DNA of 64,000 bases from Cycas panzhihuaensis. Taxonomy: Eukaryota; Cycadophyta. Within the stretch, counting starts at the first letter, position 1, and every line of letters starts with the position of its first letter. Location of the stretch: the NCBI GenBank assembly GCA_023213395.1, contig CM041465.1, positions 216,015,741-216,079,740 on the forward strand. Direction: 5' to 3'. Positions 56,991-64,000 of the stretch are shown here, piece by piece. A model generated the notes under the pieces. The model did not search any database. It was not told the origin of the DNA and worked only from the letters and a program-made list of their open reading frames with translations. The translations under genes and the position numbers were made by a program.

Positions 56991-58420
56991 AGAATCCTAA
57001 ATGGCCAAAATGGGCTCGTCAAGTAAAGAATTGTCAATAGGAACATCAAAAGGGTTTGGGTTAGGGGTGTCAGCGAGTTGCTCAGCCACCACCATCCATT
57101 TCTTTGACTTCTTGTTAACGATTTGGAGGTCAAATTTCTGAAGGAGGACAACCCACTTGGCAATCCTACCTGTCAGGTTAGGTCAAGTAAGCAAATATCT
57201 TAGGGGATCAGATTGGATGATCACCCAAGTAATGTTCCTGAGCAAGTAATGCTTAAACTTCTTAGTAGCATGCACGAAGGAGAGGCACTCCTTCTTGGTG
57301 GGAGACTAGTTAAGTTCAACATCCACGAGGGTATGACTAATGAAGCAAATGGGCCTTTTGATTCTAGAATCATCCTCTTGGGATAACATGGCACCTAAGG
57401 ACTCATCGACAACTGAAGTATAAAGAATCACTTGTTTGTCAAAGAGAGGAGGAACCAGCATTAGAGTGGAAGTAAGGGCTTCTTTGAGTTCTTTGAAGGC
57501 TTGTTAGACCTTTGAAGACCAAATGAATGGGACCCCTTTCTTTAGCAAGTTGGTAAGGGGTTTGGCATTTATGGCAAAATTTACCAAGAAATGCCTAAGA
57601 AATCCAAGCCTACCTAAGAACAACTTGATCTGTTGTTGGGTTTTAGGAGGTGACATGTTAAGGATGGCCTTGACTTTATCAGGTTTGATTTGGATTCCTT
57701 TTTTGAGATAAGGAAACCAAGGAGTTTACCAACTATTACGGTAAATACGCATTTGATAGGGTTGAGGCTTACATGGTATTTATGACATTGTATAAAGATG
57801 GCTCATAAATTGGAAGGATAGTGGGCCCTAATGCATGAGAGACCCATCATATCCTTTATGAAAACCTCTAAGGATTTGTTGATATGGTCATGGAAGATGA
57901 ACTGTATTGCCCTTTAATAAGTGGCACCTACATTCTTTAGCCCAAAGGGCATCACCTTATAGGCAAAGGTACCCCAAGGGGTAGTAAAGGGTATCTTATA
58001 ACGGTCTTGGAGAGAAATCTAGATTTGGTTATAGCCTAAGAAGCTGTCTATTAAGAATATGACTTCAAAGCCGATAGTTCAATCAATGATTTAATTGATG
58101 AAGGGAAGTGGGAAGTTATCCTTAGGACACACATTATTGATGTCACTAAAATCAACACATATCCTAATTGTCCTATTCTTTTTGGCAACGAGAACAATGT
58201 TGGACATCCACTTAGGATAGTCGATAGAAGTGATTAACCTTGTGCTTAGGAGTTTTTCAACTTCCATCTTGACACCAGCTGAAAGCATGGGATGAAGAGG
58301 GCATTATTTTTTATGCACGGGGCAAGCACCTAGGATGGTGGTAAGATTGTGGGTAATGATTAAAGGGTCTATTCTCTTCATATCAGAATAATCCCATGTG
58401 AAGACGTCTCAGAATTCCTA
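56991..58420 (-). pseudogene. Tat-type gypsy RT and first RNase H (E12), no aRH attached
   Basis: Minus strand: 'VEKLLSTRLITSIDYPKWMSNIVLVAKKN', 'RICVDFSDINNVCPKDNFPLPFI' (58091-58288), then 'YQRAI' and 'EVFIKDMMGLS', where the catalytic x-x-DD is degraded to IKD (about 57860). Further on are 'LNPIKCVFTVIVGKLLGFLISKKGIQ', 'FLGRLGFLRHFL', 'KPLTNLLKKGVPFIW', 'FVHATKKFKHYLL' and 'PNLTGRIAKWVVLLQKFDL' (57170). After about 35 residues ('SLLDEPILAI') it goes straight into integrase. The archaeal RNase H normally found between RNase H and integrase in many Tat elements is absent. Confidence 0.88.
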
Positions 58421-60243
58421 GAACAAAAGGGTGTACTCCTTTATTTCATCAGGAGAACATTCTACTCCCATATTTATGACCTTACCTAGGGTAAGGACTA
58501 TATCCTTAGTTGCCCCCATGCATATAGCATTCCCTTCCTTGAAGTTAAGGAGGGCTCGGTCAATAGGAGGGGCTAGAATAGGAGATGGATTCAAGTCATA
58601 AAGGGATGACCCAATAGCTAAGACCTTTTGGTGACCAAGCATATGGTGACCAGTAAGGAGATTGGGTATAGAGCCCACTAGATGCTCGAGCAAAACCTCA
58701 TCATCCTCGAAGTAATCCAACCCATGGATGACCACACTTCAAGAAGATGAGGAGAGAGGGGTAGAAGAATTGGTAGGACCGTAGCAATTGACCCTCCACT
58801 CGATATATTCAAGGGACTCTCTAGAAGAGTTGGAAAGAGTTCTCCTATTAGGAGCAACAGGAGGCTCCCGGACTTCATCGCCTATGGGGGGCAATGAAGG
58901 GGAAGATGCAACGATCGTCTAATCATCGAGAGCGATAACATGCAATCCAAGGGAAGAGCTTATTTCTTCAATAATGGGGGTTTCAGGTCAGGACCTGAAA
59001 CAAAGGAAGTACCCCCTACTCGTGCTTAGGAGAAACATGGGATGAGAAAAGTCCTCATCCTTGCCATCGGACTTATTGTTAGTAAGCATGGTGAGATACC
59101 CATAGCTCTCCATACTAATAGGGGTAAAGCAAATGAGGTTGGAAGAAAAAGATAAAGGTCTTTCTTTCAAAAGGGATGAATCAGGGATGTCGATGGAGCA
59201 AGTAGAAACATGGGTAGAAAGGCCCTTATCACCCTTTACTTGACCATGAACCGCTTAACGAGGTTGATGAGGTTGTTTAGTGGGAGGAGGCTCTTGAGAG
59301 ACAACCCTCATTCACCCCTGATGGACAAATTTAAGTTGTCCCCATCAGGACGAGCACACGACTCCCATTTGGTCCTGCCATGGGCATCCCAACAAAAGGT
59401 TTAGTCGAAAGAACAATGTCGGTGAGGATAGTCTTGTCCTCAAGAGTAAGGGGGATGGACACCAATCCCAAGGGTGCCTTTTCACTGCCATCATAGCCTT
59501 GACACCTCCATGGAACTGGCTCTAGGGTTGATATGCCAAGCTCTTGTATGACACATAAGGGCATGGCATTAATGGAAGAACCATTGTCGACAACGATTTT
59601 CCATAAAGTGTAATCAGGAGTGTCAATAGTTATGGTGAAGGGGAAATGACATTGGCATTCCCTTTCACTGATAGAGGGAAGATCCTTGAGGTCAAAAGAG
59701 ATGACAGGTTCATGACTTGGGGCAACCCCTAAAGCATGAATAAACGTGTCACCCAATCCTAAGGCTTTTAGAAGAAGTGCACATTATTTAGGGTAGCTCT
59801 TCAAGACATCCATTATAGACATTCCTACAACCACAGTGTGGAGCTTATCAACAATGGAGAAGGGCTTCCCCTTTACGATAGGTTAGGGAAGAGCTCTTCA
59901 AAAGTTATAGTGACTGGAGCACACAGGAATGGTCTTAGGGAGTATAGAGACTTTTTGAAGAGGGTCAAGGTAAGGTGTAGATGAAGAGGCATCGTTCACC
60001 TCTTTAGTTACTTCAGACCAGGTTAAGGTGTACAATGGTGTAGTCTCAAGCATATGGATGACCTTCTTCCCCTTGTTTCAGGATCGAGAAGGTGAGAGAG
60101 TGTAATGGTCAAGAGAACTAGAGGAAGAGGATGAGTTCCTTGCACCTTTCCCTTTGGTTTGCGAAGGACAAGGGTTTGGGGATCTTCCTCTATTTCAGTT
60201 ACTCTTTTGTTGGTTATTATGATCACATTCCTCATGCTTGGGG
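58421..60243 (-). pseudogene. E12 gag end, protease and PR-RT linker
   Basis: Minus frame 59331-59756 (141 codons, open) holds the protease: 'VISFDLKDLPSISERE', 'FTITIDTPDYTLWKIVVDNGSSINAMPL' (active site D-N-G-S, where D-S-G is usual), 'YDGSEKAPLGLVSIPLTL'. 58418-58735 is the linker ending 'MGVECSPDEIKEYTLLF', followed by a 'DVF.W.Y.DM'-like block, typical just before Tat RT. The top, 60000-60243, is the gag C-terminus. The whole stretch is an inverted copy of 62436-64000. It stops abruptly at 60243. Confidence 0.9.
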
Positions 60244-60263
60244 TCACAATACCCAATAGCTTA
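60244..60263 (-). repeat. Remnant of the E11 LTR end plus target duplication
   Basis: tcacaatacccaata matches the last 15 bp of the E11 left LTR (tcacaatacccaaca, 46923-46937) with one C/T change. It is followed by gctta, which matches the actta before E11 (46291-46295), and then by the exact continuation of the E10 leader (gaggtctacc). Confidence 0.75.
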
Positions 60264-62435
60264 CGAGGTCTACCTCCATTATTGGAAGACTTCTCATACC
60301 ACACCCTTTCTAAATCAAATCCTGATTCGACTATGGAGGGATTCCCCTCATATTGGGCATATCATGTTTATGTGTTTGAATTGCATGAGCTTTCTACTTC
60401 TTTCTAAGGGTCTGCCCAAGAGGGTGAGGATCCTATCTTTTATTCGAGTGACCAACAACACTCACAACTTCACCATCTCTCTACTCATGAAGTAGAGGTT
60501 TCATCTCCTCTAGAGTTTCACCACCATGATGACGACTCTCATGAGGATCGTGTTATGGGGTCTGCTTCGTATGAGGTTTCGTTTACCTCTTATGATCAAG
60601 CGGATACCCCTCCTACCAATGTAGTAGAAGACATTAGCCAATGCTTCCAAGCTAGTCATTTCCAACCATATCCTAAGTGGTTCAAGAGCATCTTGTGAAG
60701 CGTTGCGCCTCCTTCCTCTACATCCTCCTTACCTCACTCATCTCGTTTGAGTTCCCTACCTATGATAAGCCTACCTCTCGCTTCATCTTCTTATCCCTGC
60801 GATCTGTATTCCTTGGGGACCACTCAAGGCTTGCCCTCTTCCCAACTCAGGTTGAGCATGCCTTCGTCTAGTCAAATGACTATTCCTCCTCTAACTATAG
60901 TCTATTTGCCAACTATTAGATGTAGGGGACCCACATGTACCCCTACTTCTACCCATGTGGGGCCCGGCCCCACATACTCTCAACTCCAACCTAGGGACTC
61001 TTCCCTTTATGTGCCTCCAGGTTACACCTCTTAACTATAGGGGCATGGTAAGGGAAACTCTTTTCTAGCTTATGGGGTACAACCTTTGCACCCATATGGG
61101 GTCGCACCACCCACAGGCGGCCCATATGGGCAAAACCTAGTCCCTCACCCCTCTTTACTGTCATCCTATATTATGCCTCATATTGCACCTTTGCAAGGAG
61201 GGAAAGCCCCCTCCCAAGGCACTTTCCCTCAAGCTCCTTTCTAACAAGGATCATTTTCTCAAGGAGGAATGGGTCCATCATACCCATATGCTCCTATGCA
61301 TATACTTTCAAATGTGGGATTCATATCTTCTCACCAAACAACTGTAGGACAACATCCCCTTTCGAACTGAACCCTCTAAGGAGGATTCAAGCAACCTTGT
61401 CCACCTCCTCTTGTAGTTTTAGTTGACCCTATGGTCCAGTCAAGGGCACACCCCTTTATGGACTATAAATCGACACTCCTATCCATCGAGGTGCTAAGAA
61501 CCAACTTACCACCTCACCTTCGTGAGGTTCCCAAATTTGATGGGACCTCGTTACAGGACCCAACAGAGCATGTCTGTAGCTTTTCTATGGCATGTATTGA
61601 TTACTAGGCCTATGACCACATTCTTATGAAACCTTTCCCATGATCCCTTCAAGACGATGCCCTTAAGTGGTTTCATCGCCTGCTAGCACATTCTATCTTT
61701 TTATTTCAATAACTCGTGGATGAATTCGTCAACTATTTTGACGTAGCCTGTCCATTCAAGAGTGGGATAAAAGCCATATTGTCTCTCAAACAAGGTCACG
61801 ATGAGATGAATCATGACTTTGTGAGATGCTTTCATGACCTTCTTCACTCCACGAAGGTAACTCTGCCTGAGGAGTTGAAGAGGGACCTCTTTGTCAATGC
61901 TCTTTTCCTAAAAGTCCACGTGAAGTTCTTAAAATGGGGGCAACTACGTGTGGCTCTGCCATAGATAAGTGCTTGGCGCTTGAGGCTATTGAGATACAAG
62001 CTAGACTCAAGAAGCCATTCAAGCCCTCACAACAGTGTGAGGCACCTCCACCACCCCGAGAGGCCAAGACCTAATAGCTTGCTAGGTCTTCTTCCCATCT
62101 GATTAAGAAGACCTTGGATCCTCTCACTTCCGCTATACGTTCATTCAAACGTGCCATGAAGGAGCTTAAACTCTAGGCTCCCTTGTCCCCTGCTTTACAT
62201 AAATTAGTTCACCAGGCTTCTTAAGCCACTCCACCCAAGGGTGGTAACACCCAATCTTCTCGAGTGAGGAAGCCTGATTCCTCCCTTGAGAAGAAGTGGT
62301 GTTCCATCCATGGGGGGTGTTTCCATGAAGATTCACAATGCTGGGCCCAATACCTTAGAGCTACCTTACAATGTGATCCTTCCCCCAAACGGGCATCTAG
62401 GACTAACTTATACTAGCCTATCCATAGAGATCCCT
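60264..62435 (+). pseudogene. E10 gag, second copy
   Basis: Highly similar to 43922-46075 along its length. The gag core at 61500-61960 reads 'VPKFDGTSLQDPTEHVCSF', 'MACIDY', 'ALKWFHRLL', then the open frame 61716-61964 with 'VDEFVNYFDVACPFKSG', 'LSLKQGHDEMNHDFVRCFHDLL' and 'PEELKRDLFVNALF'. The Zn-finger-like 'KKWCSIHGGCFHEDSQCWAQ' (62290-62350) keeps Cys/His ligands better than the first copy. It leads without a break into protease. Its N-terminal part has frameshifts (60159-60407 versus 60238-60495 frames). Confidence 0.87.
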
Positions 62436-64000
62436 TCCCCAAGCAGGAGGAATATGATCATAATAACTAACAAAAGAGTAACTGAAATAGAGGAAGATCC
62501 CTAAACCCTCATCCTTCACAAACCAAAGGGAAAGGTGCAAGGAACTCATCCTCTTCCTCTAGTTCTCCTGACCATTGCACTCTCTCACCTTCTTGATCTT
62601 GAAATAAGGGGAAGAAGGTCATCCATATGCTTGAGACTACACCATTGTACACCTTAACCTGGTCTCAAGTAACTAAAGAGGTGAACGATGCCTCTTCATC
62701 CATACCTTACCTTTACCCTCTTCCAGAAGTCCCTACCCTCCCTAAGACCATTCCTGTGTGCTCCAGTCACTATAACTTTCGAAGAGCTCTTCCCTAACCT
62801 ACCGTAAAGGGGAAGCCCTTCTCCATTGTTGATGAGCTCCACACTGTGGTTGTAGGAATGTCCATAATGGATGTCTTGAAGAGCTACCCTAAACAATGTG
62901 CACTTCTTCTGAAAGCCTTAGGATTGGGTGACGCGTTTGCTCATGCTTTAGGGGTTGCCCCAAGTCACGAACCTGTCATCTCTTTTGACCTCAAGGATCT
63001 TCCCTCTATCAGTGAAAGGGAATGCTAATGTCATTTCCCCTTCACCATAACTATTGACACTCCTGATTACACTTTATGGAAAACCATTGTTGACAATGGT
63101 TCTTCCATTAATGCCATGCCCTTATGTGTCATACAAGAGCCTGGCATATTAGCCCTAGAGCCAGTTCCATGGAGGTGTCAAGGCTATGATGGTAGTGAAA
63201 AGGCACCCTTGGGATTGGTGTCCATCCCCGTTACTCTTGAGGACAAGACTGTCCTCATAGACATTGTTGTTCTTGATATCAACGTCGACTAAACCTTTTG
63301 TTGGGATGCCCATGGCTTGACCAAACAGGAGTTGTGTGCTCATCCCGATGGGGACAACTTAAATTTGTCCATCAGGGGCGAATGAGGGTTGTCTCTCAAG
63401 AGCCTCCTCCCACTAAACAACCTTATCAACCTCATTAAGTGGTTCATGGTCAAGTAAAGGGTGATAAGGGCCTTTCTACCCATGTTTCTACTTGCTCCAT
63501 CGACATCCCTGATTCATCCCTTTTAAAAGAAAGTCCTTTATCTTTTTCTTCTAACCTCATATGCTTTACCCCTATTGGTATGGAGAGTTATGGGTATCTC
63601 ACCATGCTTACTGACAACGAGTCTGATGGTGAGGATGAGGACTTTTTTCATCCCATGTTTCTCCTAAAAGCACGAGTAGGGGGTACTTCCTTCATTTCAG
63701 GTCCCGACCTGAAACCCCCATTATTGAAGAAATAAGCTCTTCCCTTGGATTGCATGTTATCGCTCTTGATGATTAGACGATCGTTGCATCTCCCCCTTCA
63801 TTGCCCCCCATAGGCGATGAAGTCGGGGAGCCTCTTGTTTCTCCTAATAGGAGAACTCTTTCCAACTCTTCCAGAGAGTCCCTTGAATATATCGAGTGGT
63901 GGGTCAACTGCTACGGTCCTACCAATTCTTCTACCCCTCTCTCCTCATCTTCTTGAGGTGTGGTCATCCATGGGGTGGTTTACTTTGAGGATGATGAGGC
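62436..64000 (+). pseudogene. E10 protease and PR-RT linker, cut by the window end
   Basis: Plus strand, mirror of 58694-60243. 'MSIMDVLKSYPKQCALLLKALGLGDAFAHALGV' starts at 62855, then 'VISFDLKDLPSISERE' and 'TLWKTIVDNGSSINAMPL' near 63075-63125 (again D-N-G-S). A frameshift follows after 63240. The linker frame 63439-63735 reads 'FSSNLICFTPIGMESYGYLTMLTDNESDGEDEDFFHPMF'. It continues past the window, where RT is expected. The shared D-N-G-S in both copies suggests it is a family trait or was inherited from a common copy. Confidence 0.88.

Overview
The window looks like intergenic, repeat-packed nuclear DNA from a seed plant with a large genome. A gymnosperm or similarly large genome would fit, but the species cannot be fixed from sequence. 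I see no intact host gene, tRNA, rRNA or CRISPR array. Nearly everything recognisable is LTR retrotransposon in decay. In the traceable reading frames most stops are TAG, TAA or TGA where CAG, CAA or CGA is expected, which is the C-to-T decay typical of methylated, silenced plant repeats.

Layout. 1-2346: 3' half of a Ty1/copia element (+) with its 3' LTR. 4140-6710: very decayed Ty3/gypsy pol (-). 7718-8523: microsatellites, including about 690 bp of (TA)n. 9364-40333: one old minus-strand LTR element (E1) whose two LTRs have been pushed about 31 kb apart by nested insertions. These are a complete copia element (E2, 9875-17227, +); a 5'-truncated copia with its 3' LTR (E3, 17520-19317, +) facing an inverted LTR of the same family (E4, 19652-20085, -); another minus LTR with a cluster of primer-binding-like motifs (E5, 22677-23231); and a gag-only copia derivative (E6, 23232-26580, +). 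The right-hand LTR of E1 is split by copia E7 (28400-40138, -). E7 in turn holds a solo LTR of a Tat-type gypsy element (E8, 29191-31977, -) and a second complete copia (E9, 34071-39149, +). Target-site duplications support the E2, E7, E8 and E9 boundaries.

40645-64000 is GC-richer and dominated by a Tat/Ogre-like Ty3/gypsy family with LTRs of about 3 kb. E10 (+) has its 5' LTR at 40645-43732, then primer-binding site, leader and gag. The unit 'LTR end + leader + gag' then repeats: the second copy starts at 46076 and resumes at 60264, running on into protease to the window end. A fairly well-preserved copia (E11, -, 46296-60258) sits in the second leader. Its right LTR is broken by an 8.7 kb block (51498-60243) that carries another Tat pol (-), a separate archaeal-type RNase H fragment (-), and an opposite-strand (+) ORF resembling the plant mobile domain with at least one probable intron.

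The genes do not form host operons or pathways. They are gag/PR/INT/RT/RNase H modules of parasitic elements, and their value here is mainly architectural: insertion order, recombination products, and the unusual extra ORFs of the Tat block. All domain calls were made by eye from conserved motifs; no search was run.
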